From assembly GCF_021729145.1 (NCBI RefSeq), contig NZ_JAJSLW010000002.1, positions 310,001 to 374,000 of the forward strand: a stretch of DNA of 64,000 nucleotides, given 5' to 3'. Shown here piece after piece: positions 8,743-17,440 of this stretch. Position 1 is the stretch's first letter; each line of letters begins with the position of its first letter. The notes under the pieces were generated by a model. The model searched no databases, was not told the origin of the DNA, and saw only the letters and a list, made by a program, of their open reading frames with translations. The position numbers and the translations under genes were made by a program. The stretch is from Membranihabitans maritimus. GTDB taxonomy: Bacteria > Bacteroidota > Bacteroidia > Chitinophagales > Saprospiraceae.

Positions 8743-10107
8743 ATGATTTTTAATATAAGCAGAAGAAAGTTTGTGAAAGGGACAACCGCTTCTTTGGTTC
8801 TTTCTTCATTTGGCGATTATGGACTTGATTTGATGTATAGGGAAAAACCCTGGAGAGTGGGACTTATTGGAACCGGTTGGTACGGTAAAAGTGATCTTTT
8901 TCGGCTGATCCAGGTGACTGATGTCGAAGTTATTGCGTTGTGCGATGTCGATGAGAATATGTTAGAAGGGGCCATAAACCTGGTGTCAGAACGTCAAAAG
9001 TCAGGTAAAAAACCCCAAAAGTATTCTGATTACAGGAAGATGCTGGCTAAAGAGGAGTTGGATATTGTACTGATCGGAACACCAGACCATTGGCATGCTC
9101 TACAAACGATTGAAGCGCTCCAGGCGGGTGCCCATGTTTATGTGCAAAAACCGGTCAGCGTTGATGTCATGGAAGGTGAAGCAATGGTTGCCGCAGCGCG
9201 TAAATATGGAAAAACCGTACAGGTGGGAACACAAAGAAAAAGTACTCCTCATTTGATAGATGCCAAAAAGAAAATAGTGGATACGGGACTATTAGGGAAA
9301 ATCGGGCATGTGGAATTGTGTTGTTATTACCATATGCGGGCTAATGGGAATCCCCCTGTTCAGGAGGTTCCTGACTTCTTTGATTATAATTTGTGGACAG
9401 GTCCGGCGCCGTTACGGCCTTATGATGGATTGCCTCACAGGCGATGGTGGAGAACATTTATGGAGTATGGAAACGGAATAATGGGGGATATGTGCGTACA
9501 TATGTTGGATACGGTTCGGTGGATGCTGGACCTGGGTTGGCCGACAAGGATTAGTTCTTCCGGAGGTATTTATATCGACAAATCTGGAAAATCAAATACT
9601 GCCGATACCCAATCTGCTACGTTTGAATACAACGGTCTGAATTGTGTATGGCAGCATCGCGCATGGGGACATCCGGCAGATCCGGACTACCCCTGGGCAT
9701 TCAAAATTTATGGAGATAAAGGAACATTGAAAGGAAGTGTTCAGAAATATGAATTTATTCCCCGGGGTGAAGGGGATCCTATTCGACAGGAAGTCGTCTA
9801 CGAACGGGAAGAATATCCGGAAGACCTGACGGAAAAAGACATTGAATTACATGCGGCACCTGCTACCCGTTTGCACATGCTTGATTTTTTGGCTGCTATT
9901 GATCAGGGTAGTCGTCCTGTAGCTGATATCGAAGAAGGCCATATTTCTTCTGCTAGTTGTATTCTGGCTAATTTGTCCATGAAATTGAATCGTTCGCTTG
10001 AGTATGACCCCGTGAAGAAGATCGTGAAAAATGACCCGGAAGCTACGGCTTTATTGTCTAGAGATTATAGAGGGCCATGGGTGCATCCGGTACCGGGGGA
10101 TTTTTGA
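8743..10107 (+). CDS. Tat-exported Gfo/Idh/MocA-family oxidoreductase
   Basis: 454 residues. The N-terminus carries a twin-arginine leader (SRRKFVK, residues 6-12) and a weak hydrophobic stretch, so export in folded form is expected. A Rossmann domain follows (GLIGTGWYG near 41; DVDEN; IGTPDHWH near 118), then the catalytic EKP-like motif (here VQKPVS near 138) and the C-terminal GFO_IDH_MocA domain with a GDMCVHMLD block. Members oxidise or epimerise sugars with tightly bound NAD(P). It starts a probable two-gene unit with the SGNH lipoprotein 47 bases downstream. The substrate is unknown. Confidence 0.9.
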   Translation: MIFNISRRKFVKGTTASLVLSSFGDYGLDLMYREKPWRVGLIGTGWYGKSDLFRLIQVTDVEVIALCDVDENMLEGAINLVSERQKSGKKPQKYSDYRKMLAKEELDIVLIGTPDHWHALQTIEALQAGAHVYVQKPVSVDVMEGEAMVAAARKYGKTVQVGTQRKSTPHLIDAKKKIVDTGLLGKIGHVELCCYYHMRANGNPPVQEVPDFFDYNLWTGPAPLRPYDGLPHRRWWRTFMEYGNGIMGDMCVHMLDTVRWMLDLGWPTRISSSGGIYIDKSGKSNTADTQSATFEYNGLNCVWQHRAWGHPADPDYPWAFKIYGDKGTLKGSVQKYEFIPRGEGDPIRQEVVYEREEYPEDLTEKDIELHAAPATRLHMLDFLAAIDQGSRPVADIEEGHISSASCILANLSMKLNRSLEYDPVKKIVKNDPEATALLSRDYRGPWVHPVPGDF

Positions 10108-10154
10108 TAGTGGGTAATGTAATTATAGTTCAAAACATACTTGTAATTATTTGC

Positions 10155-11003
10155 ATGATTGAAAAATTCGAAACCAAATTGAAAAACTACCTTTTCCTGG
10201 CTTTTATTATTGCTTGTTTATGTGGGTGCGAGCCCCAAAAAGTTACCTGGGTAGCCATTGGTGATTCCATTACCTATCTGAATGACCACCAGGATGAGAC
10301 GGGCCATCGCCTGGAAAAGGGATATATGACACGGCTCTGTGAAAAATATCCCAATGTGGACTATATCAACCAGGGGCACAACGGTTGGACAGCTATTGGC
10401 ATTGCAGAAAATATTGAAGACCTGGGGCTGGTGGAAGCCGATGTATATACTGTCTTTCTGGGAACCAATGACTGGTGGCAGGGGAAGCCGGTGGGTACTA
10501 TGGCAGATTATGAAAATAACACCGGGACGGGCACTTCTTCGGGTAGTTTCCGAATTATTGTTGACAAATTGAAGTCATTGAATAAAGGTGCTCAGATTAT
10601 TCTGATCACTCCCATGCAGCGAGGCGATTTCGTCTATGTAAATGATTATTCTAACAATGCCTTTGGATCGTATAAAGCAAAAAACGGTCAAACCCTGGAG
10701 GAATTTGCTAATCTGGTTACTTGGATTGGGAAAAAGGAAAATTTTCCAGTTGTAGATCTCTATCACAATAGCGGGATTACGGATGAAAAGGCGGTACATT
10801 TTAAAAGATTAAAAGATCCGGAAACAGGGCAATATAAGAAATTCATATACCCGGATTATGTTGACTTACCTTTTGACCCTGAGAATGATGAATATCCCTA
10901 TCCTGAAGATGCCATCTATATGACATACGATGGATTACACCCTTCCGATGAAGGATGCGAGATTATCGCTGATATGATAATCGAAAAATGGGAGGGGTTA
11001 TAA
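10155..11003 (+). CDS. SGNH/GDSL-type hydrolase lipoprotein
   Basis: 282 residues from the ATG at 10155. The longer open frame from 10077 would overlap the upstream gene and spoil the signal peptide. A lipoprotein signal with lipobox LCGC places the mature N-terminus at about residue 24, anchoring it in the outer membrane or periplasm. SGNH blocks are seen: GDSIT (block I Ser), GTNDWW (block III Asn) and DGLHPSDEG (block V Asp and His). It probably acts as a carbohydrate esterase. Co-transcription with the Tat oxidoreductase suggests both act on one exported sugar-derived substrate. Confidence 0.88.
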   Translation: MIEKFETKLKNYLFLAFIIACLCGCEPQKVTWVAIGDSITYLNDHQDETGHRLEKGYMTRLCEKYPNVDYINQGHNGWTAIGIAENIEDLGLVEADVYTVFLGTNDWWQGKPVGTMADYENNTGTGTSSGSFRIIVDKLKSLNKGAQIILITPMQRGDFVYVNDYSNNAFGSYKAKNGQTLEEFANLVTWIGKKENFPVVDLYHNSGITDEKAVHFKRLKDPETGQYKKFIYPDYVDLPFDPENDEYPYPEDAIYMTYDGLHPSDEGCEIIADMIIEKWEGL

Positions 11004-11335
11004 GATATCCGGACCTGTATACAACCATTAAGTTTGGTAGTTTCTGTTTTTGATTGACTGAAATGGTTTCATAAGGGATTATTCTATTATACGTGAACTC
11101 GACGAATAATTGTTTCTGTCATTATTTTTGCAATATTGGCAATGCCGAGGCATCGCTATGCGGAAATCAATGCCAGAAACCTCATTTTTACTTGTTTTCC
11201 CACCCTGGGCTACACCCAGGGTTAGTAATATTTCGCTTCCCGCCGATTTCATGTCGGGAAAGACACTTCAGAGCTTTCATCTTTTCCATCGAACTGACGT
11301 TATTATAGTATTTGTTACATTGTAGAAGACTAGAT
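11004..11335. repeat. Intergenic region with a REP-like palindrome
   Basis: There is no credible gene here. A perfect 8-bp hairpin (accctggg 11202-11209, cccagggt 11215-11222, loop ctaca) is followed at about 11240-11260 by a second weaker stem (cccg...cggg, around cgatttcatgt). Small open frames across it are artefacts of the palindromes. The arrangement resembles repetitive extragenic palindromes of Bacteroidota; copy number cannot be judged from one window. Confidence 0.4.
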
Positions 11336-11719
11336 TTACGGTGTCGCTTCCTTTTCTTTCCATTGTTCTTTTACTTTTTCCCTGTGCATATTTCCCCATT
11401 TGACCAATTCATCAAGGACCTTGTGAAGTGTCGAACTATAGTCTGTCAATTGGTATTCTACCGCTACCGGGCTACCCGTATATACCTCTCTTGTAACGAA
11501 ACCATTTATCTCCAGCATTTTTAATTCTGAGGAGAGTACTTTTGCAGAAATGCCCTTAACCGTTCTCTGGAGTTCATTAAATCGTTTAGGCCCCTCCATC
11601 AGCGCGATAATAATCCTGAGTTTCCACTTGCCACCAATGACATATAAAGCATCTTCTACTGCTGACAATCTGGAAATACATTTATCGCTGTCTAACCGCT
11701 GAGAATCTTTAGGTTTCAT
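11336..11719 (-). CDS. HxlR-family winged-helix transcriptional regulator
   Basis: 127 residues. The HxlR signature is complete: a Cys near residue 14 (DKCISRLSAVEDALYVIGGKW begins there), GGKWKLRIIIALMEGPKRFNEL, the recognition region VKGISAKVLSSELKMLEINGFV and the wing with VEYQLTDYS. Cys-containing HxlR proteins often sense electrophiles or oxidants. It is divergent from a DoxX-family gene, and the 119-base intergenic region holds a palindrome that is probably its operator, so it likely controls both itself and the DoxX gene. Confidence 0.9.
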   Translation of the reverse strand: MKPKDSQRLDSDKCISRLSAVEDALYVIGGKWKLRIIIALMEGPKRFNELQRTVKGISAKVLSSELKMLEINGFVTREVYTGSPVAVEYQLTDYSSTLHKVLDELVKWGNMHREKVKEQWKEKEATP

Positions 11720-11742
11720 ATTATTTTATTCATGATCGGACA

Positions 11743-11760
11743 AGTTACAAAAATGTAACT
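11743..11760. promoter_or_regulatory. Palindromic operator candidate between hxlR and doxX genes
   Basis: A perfect 7-bp inverted repeat, agttaca-aaaa-tgtaact, sits 24 bases upstream of the HxlR start codon. Related half-sites continue towards the DoxX gene (acttac..gtaaagt, then aact...agtt to about 11796). A TACATTTG -7 element for the DoxX gene lies at 11805-11812, so the sites are placed where an HxlR dimer array could control both promoters. Confidence 0.5.
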
Positions 11761-11838
11761 ACTTACCTAGAGTAAAGTGATAACTTTTTGTTAGTTCCAA
11801 TTGATACATTTGTCGAATTCAAAATCAAAAAGTAAATT

Positions 11839-12237
11839 ATGAAGAATAATACCTTATTCATTCTAACCCTTCTTTTCGGACTAATGATGGTTAATGCCGG
11901 CTTGAACAAGTTTTTGCACTATATGCCAATGCCAAAGCCTGATGAAGATACAATGGCCATTTTTGGTGCTTTTAGTACACTTCTTTGGATTATGCCTTTG
12001 GTTGCCATCATAGAAATAATCGGGGGAATCCTCATATCTATACCCCGTTTTCGGGCGTTAGGAGCCATTGTCATTTTTCCGGTAATGGTAGGGATCGTAA
12101 TACACCATTTAGTTCTCGATCAGGAGGGGTTGGCTATACCCCTTGTGATGGTTTTAATTAATTTCTGGGCAATTGCAGATAATATAGACAAATACCTGCC
12201 CATGATTAAAGAACAGCTAGAAAGTACTGCTGATTAG
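11839..12237 (+). CDS. DoxX-family membrane protein
   Basis: 132 residues with about four hydrophobic segments (roughly 6-24, 46-66, 72-92 and 100-118). The N-terminal pattern GLMMVNAGLNKFLHYM and the following NKFxxYMPMP stretch are typical of DoxX-like inner-membrane proteins. It is divergently transcribed from the HxlR regulator, a very common arrangement for DoxX-like genes induced by electrophiles or redox stress. The biochemical function of the family is not settled. Confidence 0.85.
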   Translation: MKNNTLFILTLLFGLMMVNAGLNKFLHYMPMPKPDEDTMAIFGAFSTLLWIMPLVAIIEIIGGILISIPRFRALGAIVIFPVMVGIVIHHLVLDQEGLAIPLVMVLINFWAIADNIDKYLPMIKEQLESTAD

Positions 12238-12282
12238 ATTTTTTTATGAAGTATTTTTTCCCATTTTTAAATGAGATAATAA

Positions 12283-12312
12283 AAAAGCCGGAACCTTTCG
12301 GAACCGGCTTTT
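12283..12312. terminator. Bidirectional rho-independent terminator
   Basis: A 9-bp stem (aaaagccgg 12283-12291, ccggctttt 12304-12312) with a 12-base loop and A/T tracts on both sides lies between the converging DoxX and DUF3078 genes. It is a good terminator for either strand. Confidence 0.8.
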
Positions 12313-12337
12313 AAAAATAACTTCAGTATTTTTTTAT

Positions 12338-13297
12338 TTAAAACGCATAATTCAATCCCAGGCTGAAAAAACTCTGCATATCCTGGTTTTCAAATTCAGC
12401 TTTTCGCAATCCCCATCCGACGCCAACGCCAATCCCTTTCCACAAATTGAAAGCAATGTTGTTGATCCATGAAAATTCAGACATGGAAGCGTCAAAAACC
12501 TCTCCTTCGGGAGTCATAGCTTCAATAGTCTGGTCTCCATAGGGAAGGAAAGAGGTAAACGTCGATGTAAATAACATTTCATTTCCAACGATGGTGAATT
12601 TTTTATTGTATTCGGCTCTGAGTTTAGCACCGAGTGCAGCCTGGTTTTCTACATTATCAAAACCGGAAAAAGAAAAGTGGTAATTTAATGGGTGTACAAT
12701 AACGACAAGGTTATTATTGGGAGTCCAGGTGGCACCCGCCCCCAGGTCTGCGGTACCAGGACTTAGAAAATTGCCTAAGGATGTATTCAATTCACCCATG
12801 GCAGATGCCGCAAACTTAGGAGAAAATCTGTACCCATAAAGTGAAGATAAGTTTAATAAATCTACTGTACCGTTATCGAATAGCCCGTCATCCTCGCTAT
12901 CATCTAAATCGATATCTTGCCATTGCTTGGTAAGTATGCCGGAATTTCTCCACATCGACTTTTCTTTGATATTATTGGCATACCCGGAAAGGTTTAATCC
13001 GAGGCTGGATGATTTGGCATCGGGATTGGGACTGGCTGCCCATCGCTTATTATTGTTAAAGGCGAATCCGACGGTACCGCCAAAGCCAAATTGCCATCCA
13101 CCCAGTATATCAATCTGCTTTTGTAATGCGGAGGCTGAACTCTTTAATGTATTGACTTCAGCGGTTTTTTCATTAATTTCACTTTGTATTTCCGCTTTTT
13201 GTTCTTTCAATTCTTCAATACTCACTTCATCCTGGGCCTGGAGTGTAATAGAAAATAAGGGAATAGCCAACAATAGAAATAAGCGTAAATTTTTCAT
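12338..13297 (-). CDS. DUF3078-family outer-membrane beta-barrel protein with N-terminal coiled coil
   Basis: 319 residues. A signal peptide (1-21, ending TLQAQ) is followed by a charged heptad-like helix (about 24-62, rich in E, K and Q) that predicts a coiled coil. A long beta-rich region typical of DUF3078 porin-like barrels follows and ends in Phe (LGLNYAF*), the usual outer-membrane C-terminus. The gene stands alone. A minus-strand TATGTTTG at 13344-13337 may be the -7 element. Function unknown beyond outer-membrane location. Confidence 0.8.
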   Translation of the reverse strand: MKNLRLFLLLAIPLFSITLQAQDEVSIEELKEQKAEIQSEINEKTAEVNTLKSSASALQKQIDILGGWQFGFGGTVGFAFNNNKRWAASPNPDAKSSSLGLNLSGYANNIKEKSMWRNSGILTKQWQDIDLDDSEDDGLFDNGTVDLLNLSSLYGYRFSPKFAASAMGELNTSLGNFLSPGTADLGAGATWTPNNNLVVIVHPLNYHFSFSGFDNVENQAALGAKLRAEYNKKFTIVGNEMLFTSTFTSFLPYGDQTIEAMTPEGEVFDASMSEFSWINNIAFNLWKGIGVGVGWGLRKAEFENQDMQSFFSLGLNYAF

Positions 13298-13642
13298 TAT
13301 TATAGTTTTTCTTTAAAAAAATCCATTCTTGTGACGCAAACATACAGTAAAAGTCATGTATTGGACTGTAAAAAAAATGTTAAAAGCTAGCCTGGACGGA
13401 TAGTTATAAGTTTAAATGATGGAATATATACAATGGTTTTCCTATTCCGTTATCGGTAAAAGGTAAGGGAAAGAATGCTGTAAAATTGCCTTTGCTCTTC
13501 AATCTTGTGAGTTAATTGTTCTCAAAATTTCTGCTCTTGAAATAGCGATCTTTTTATCTCTAAGGCAATTAGGATGCAAAGTGACACTTAGGAAAAATCT
13601 CTTAGCGCAACTAACTGCTTTCCATATTTGAGTGGTCAGAAT
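13298..13642. other. Gene-free region between the DUF3078 gene and the end of the large operon
   Basis: The region is AT-rich, with short broken frames on both strands and no recognisable gene, RNA or strong terminator. It holds the promoter of the DUF3078 gene on one side and the 3' end of the 13-gene operon on the other. Confidence 0.5.
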
Positions 13643-15214
13643 TTAAGCATACCGGATATAAAAGAACAAAATAATAGCGGTAATCAATCCCCACCAGATC
13701 ACAGGGTGTCTGACCCCTCTTTGAAGAGCCCTTTCCGAAGGAGGTAGTGAAAGGCTTTCTTTGGTCCAGATCAAACCTTCTAACTCAGCTTCGGTCTTGG
13801 GTTTTGTGAACAAACTAATGGCCACACAAACCAGCATACAGGTCCAGAAGACAATGCCTGTTCGATTGAAGAAGGGCATGCCGGGAAACCATATTTCCAT
13901 GGCTATAGACATAGGGATGGTCAATATCCCGGCTGCCAGAGCCCCGGCATGTGTTGTTCTTTTCCACAAGATTCCCATTAGAAACATAGTGGCAATTCCG
14001 GGAGTAAACAATCCATATGCATTGAGTAAATAAAGAAATACCGGTTTATCCGAATGTTCGAGAAAGAGTGCCGTACATAGGATGCCGATGACAATAATTA
14101 CTGTTCCCGAGATTCGACCAAAACGAACTGCTTGTTTTTCAGAAGCATTTTTCTTGAAATAAGGAAGGTAAACATCTACAGTTAATATGGTTGTGCAAGA
14201 ATTGATAGCCCCGGAAAGATGCGACATGATTGCGGCGATAAGCCCTGCCATAACCAACCCTACCAGTCCCGCAGGTAATAATTCTTCTACAAGCATAGGG
14301 AAAAGCAAGTCAGGTTGTTCCAGGTCCGGAAAAATCTGCGGTGCCACCAATGCGGGAACAACAATTATCAAAGGTACCAGGAATTTGAGATAGTCACCAA
14401 AAATTACCCCCATCCGGGCATGCCATTCATTTTTAGCAGCCATTACACGTTGTACGATAAACTGATTGGTAGCACAATAGAAGATGCTGATGCACAGCAT
14501 CCCGCCTAGATACATTGTCCAGGGGAAATCCGGATCATTAGCAGGTAATATTATATCCCAATCTTTCGAAGTTTCCAGAACGGATGACCATCCGCCTGTG
14601 GCATTTACAGTAGCAAATGTAAGGATAATTCCTCCCAAAATTAAAATACCCAGCTGCAACATTTCTGTCCAAACTACTGCTCTCAAACCCCCGGCAATAG
14701 TATAGATTCCGGTGAGAAGTGCAAGCGTGACGACGCTGGACATTATTGGGATTCCGAGAAGGGAATGTAAGGCCAGTGCTCCCAGATACAACACCCCGCT
14801 TATTTCTACTAATACGTAGGTAAACAGAATAAGAGCAGAATAAACTGTCCTTGAAGCAGTCCCGAATCTTTTGTGAAGAAACTCGGGAACGGTATAAAAT
14901 CCATTGCGGATATAAAAGGGTAAAAAGATCCAAAGTAATGCATTGAATCCAATCAATACAGCACCCCATTCAACCACTACTGCTACAAAACCTCTTTCGT
15001 AAGCCACTCCCATAGCCCCGACCAGGTGGTGGCTGCTTATATTGGCTGCAATTATACTACCTCCGATCATATACCAGGGAAGTTTGTCCCCTGCCAGGAA
15101 ATAGTCTCTTTTGGTTTTTTGGCCTTTTCGCGAAGCCCAAATACCTACTCCAATAATAGCTAGTATGTAAATTGCAAAAATAGCAATGTCAAGGGAAGTC
15201 AGATTCAGATCCAT
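13643..15214 (-). CDS. Sodium:solute symporter (SSS family)
   Basis: 523 residues, almost entirely hydrophobic, with about 13-14 predicted membrane segments. The sodium/glucose cotransporter pattern is clear: RKGQKTKRDYFLAGDKLPWYMIGGS near the N-terminus and IAGGLRAVVWTEMLQ in the middle. SGLT-type members in this phylum take up sugars, sugar acids and sialic acids. Its ATG overlaps the TAA of the preceding ceramidase-like gene (TAATG), which indicates translational coupling. As the last gene of the operon it is the likely inner-membrane importer of the operon's substrate. Confidence 0.92.
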   Translation of the reverse strand: MDLNLTSLDIAIFAIYILAIIGVGIWASRKGQKTKRDYFLAGDKLPWYMIGGSIIAANISSHHLVGAMGVAYERGFVAVVVEWGAVLIGFNALLWIFLPFYIRNGFYTVPEFLHKRFGTASRTVYSALILFTYVLVEISGVLYLGALALHSLLGIPIMSSVVTLALLTGIYTIAGGLRAVVWTEMLQLGILILGGIILTFATVNATGGWSSVLETSKDWDIILPANDPDFPWTMYLGGMLCISIFYCATNQFIVQRVMAAKNEWHARMGVIFGDYLKFLVPLIIVVPALVAPQIFPDLEQPDLLFPMLVEELLPAGLVGLVMAGLIAAIMSHLSGAINSCTTILTVDVYLPYFKKNASEKQAVRFGRISGTVIIVIGILCTALFLEHSDKPVFLYLLNAYGLFTPGIATMFLMGILWKRTTHAGALAAGILTIPMSIAMEIWFPGMPFFNRTGIVFWTCMLVCVAISLFTKPKTEAELEGLIWTKESLSLPPSERALQRGVRHPVIWWGLITAIILFFYIRYA

Positions 15215-16596
15215 TAGTTCCTTTTCATTTGATGGATAAATTCGGATGTTTCTTTGATTAAGTTTTCCAGAGAGCCTTTTTCAAATGGAGTCTGCCATAC
15301 TGAGTAAATGTTTTCACTATAAAAGTCTTTAGGGGGCAGGTATCCAATGGAACCATTTACCAGGTTCATGATTGCAATATGATGTTGGTTGAATTGATCT
15401 CGTATGGTTTGCTGAAAAACGGAATAGGCTTCATTGGGTTGACCTATCAAAAAAGCTCCCCCAAGTTTCCATATCCAAATAGGCACATTGGTTCTTTCCC
15501 CGTCTCCGATCGCTGACCGAATGCAATATTTTCTCCAGAGGCGCTCTTTTTCAACAGGGTCCCTTGTTTTTTTCCACATTCCTTCCAGGGTCTTTGCATC
15601 ATTCATAGATTTTACTTCATAGGAGATATGTTGATGAAGGGCATTGGCACTTTTGTCGGGTCTATGATGTTCAGAAGACCAAAGCGCCAGAGGGGCTCCT
15701 GATTCCAAAGCTTGTTTAAATCTGATAGTGGTTTCGGGAAGCGGCATGGATTCAAGTGTAGATAGCACTGCATATCCCAATTCCCGTCCATGGCCCTCTG
15801 CTACTTTTGTGTCTCCGGTATATTGTATTGCTGGAGCCAATTCTCCGGAGGCCCCCTGTAAAAACAATACCGGGGATTGGGTGTTATTCGTCACTATTTC
15901 ACGCATACTTCCTATATAGTCCGGGGATAATAAAGTATTTTCCCAGGCCAGCGTAGTCGGGTGACAGGCATAATTAACGATTGTACCTATTATTTGCCCA
16001 TTTGAATTTGTCGCTCGACCTACCAAAAGCGTATCATCGGCTTCTGCCTCCGGATTGTATCCAACCAGGTATCTATCCTTGTCAGAGTCTTTAAGGTCGC
16101 GATTTTGGGCAAGCGAACATTTTCCGTAACTCCACGACAAGCAGGCAATAGATGCTTGTCCCAGGGCATTTGATATAAGATCTATGGCAGTTTTTATTAA
16201 AAAATCGAAATATTCAGGTATGAGTTCTCCACCTTTTTTGTCCTTATCAGCCTGGCAAATACTGGGACCAGAGTGTGTGTGCGAAAGGCAGAGCATCAGA
16301 TTGGGTTCGGGTATATTTATAGAATTCAGTATTCGACTTCTCAATTCTTTTTCATCCTGGCTGTTTTTCCACCATCCCAGGTCTACCGTCAATAATACCA
16401 AAGGAGAATTGTTTTTTTCAGTCTGAAAAGTCATACACGACATCATAAGCGATTGGTGAATTCCAGTGGCTACGTGGATATCAGCGGCACCCCAATTCCC
16501 TGTATAGATCCCTATGCTGGGAGTAATATCCTGACTTGATACACCAATAAATCCCTTAAATGACGATGGAGTAGTATGTGTACTTGGTTTTGTCAT
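15214..16596 (-). CDS. Neutral ceramidase-like amidase without signal peptide
   Basis: 460 residues from the ATG at 16596, preceded by an AGGA sequence; an upstream ATG at 16626 would overlap the SDR gene. Neutral/alkaline ceramidase N-terminal-domain signatures are present: the start SSQDITP, the Zn motif SHTHSGP (near 122-128) and NYACHPTTL (near 216). These enzymes hydrolyse an amide bond using zinc. There is no signal peptide, so it should be cytoplasmic, unlike secreted ceramidases. It sits between an SDR and a sugar symporter, so a soluble amide in a sugar pathway is a better guess than ceramide. Confidence 0.85.
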   Translation of the reverse strand: MTKPSTHTTPSSFKGFIGVSSQDITPSIGIYTGNWGAADIHVATGIHQSLMMSCMTFQTEKNNSPLVLLTVDLGWWKNSQDEKELRSRILNSINIPEPNLMLCLSHTHSGPSICQADKDKKGGELIPEYFDFLIKTAIDLISNALGQASIACLSWSYGKCSLAQNRDLKDSDKDRYLVGYNPEAEADDTLLVGRATNSNGQIIGTIVNYACHPTTLAWENTLLSPDYIGSMREIVTNNTQSPVLFLQGASGELAPAIQYTGDTKVAEGHGRELGYAVLSTLESMPLPETTIRFKQALESGAPLALWSSEHHRPDKSANALHQHISYEVKSMNDAKTLEGMWKKTRDPVEKERLWRKYCIRSAIGDGERTNVPIWIWKLGGAFLIGQPNEAYSVFQQTIRDQFNQHHIAIMNLVNGSIGYLPPKDFYSENIYSVWQTPFEKGSLENLIKETSEFIHQMKRN

Positions 16597-16606
16597 ATTC
16601 CTGATA

Positions 16607-17389
16607 TTAAAGTGATAATCCTCCATCCATTAACAGTGTGCTTCCGGTCATATGTTGATTTTCAGGTAGGCATAAATGGATAATTTGTTCTGCTACTTCA
16701 TTAGCGGAGATCAGGCGATGAACGGGCACTTTTTCGATGGATTCTTTTTCCATGCCTGGATTTTCTTTCCATATATTGCCACTTAGCCCTGCTTTTACAT
16801 ATCCGGGAGCAATTTCATTTACTAAAATGTCATAAGCAGCTAAATCTTTTGCCATACATTTACATAACATACGGATAGCAGCTTTGGATACGCTGTATGC
16901 CGGCATATGTTGATGTACAGAATGGGCAGCCCAGCTTCCTGTGAAAACGACTCTTCCCGGCAATTTCTGTGACAGAAGTCTGGCTGTGGTATCCCGGGTT
17001 ACATAATAAGATCCGTTGAGATTGATATCTATTTCTTTTTGCCATTGGTCTGGGGTGACCTGATGAATACCAGCCATAGTGGCTGTAGCTGCGTTCGCTA
17101 TAATATATTGTGGCGTGCCTATAGTATTTTCTATAGAGTCTATCCATTTCTTTACCTGGTTGTATTTGGAAATATCAACCTGGTGATACAGACATTCCAC
17201 ATTATATTTTTCAAGTGCTGCTACGGTATTTGAAGCAACGTCTTGACTATGCAAATCACAAATGGCAATGGATGCCCCCCTACGGGCAAATGCTGCTGCG
17301 GTAGCTTTCCCGATGTCTCCGAGTCCTCCACTGATAATAGCTACTTTCCCTTCAAAAATTCGATCCATGTTATTACTTTTATTTAACAA
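16607..17389 (-). CDS. SDR-family oxidoreductase
   Basis: 260 residues. The classical short-chain dehydrogenase pattern: the NAD(P)-binding glycine motif SGGLGDIGKA (about 16-25), a DL pair after strand 2 indicating NAD preference, NAA near 94, catalytic Ser in VFTGSWAAH, the YSVSK active site near 166 and a C-terminal GSTLLMDGG. It should oxidise or reduce a sugar or sugar-acid hydroxyl. It is encoded between the dehydratase and the ceramidase-like amidase in the 13-gene operon. Specificity cannot be read from the sequence. A TTG precedes the internal ATG (MDRIF at 17368), which may be the true start. Confidence 0.9.
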   Translation of the reverse strand: MLNKSNNMDRIFEGKVAIISGGLGDIGKATAAAFARRGASIAICDLHSQDVASNTVAALEKYNVECLYHQVDISKYNQVKKWIDSIENTIGTPQYIIANAATATMAGIHQVTPDQWQKEIDINLNGSYYVTRDTTARLLSQKLPGRVVFTGSWAAHSVHQHMPAYSVSKAAIRMLCKCMAKDLAAYDILVNEIAPGYVKAGLSGNIWKENPGMEKESIEKVPVHRLISANEVAEQIIHLCLPENQHMTGSTLLMDGGLSL

Positions 17390-17440
17390 GTCCTTGTTCT
17401 ACTTAATTGAAAGATTCATTCCTACAATCATTGACTATTA

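Noticed and set aside
11093-11325. Two short plus-strand open frames
   Set aside because: They run through the REP-like palindromes and have no coding character.
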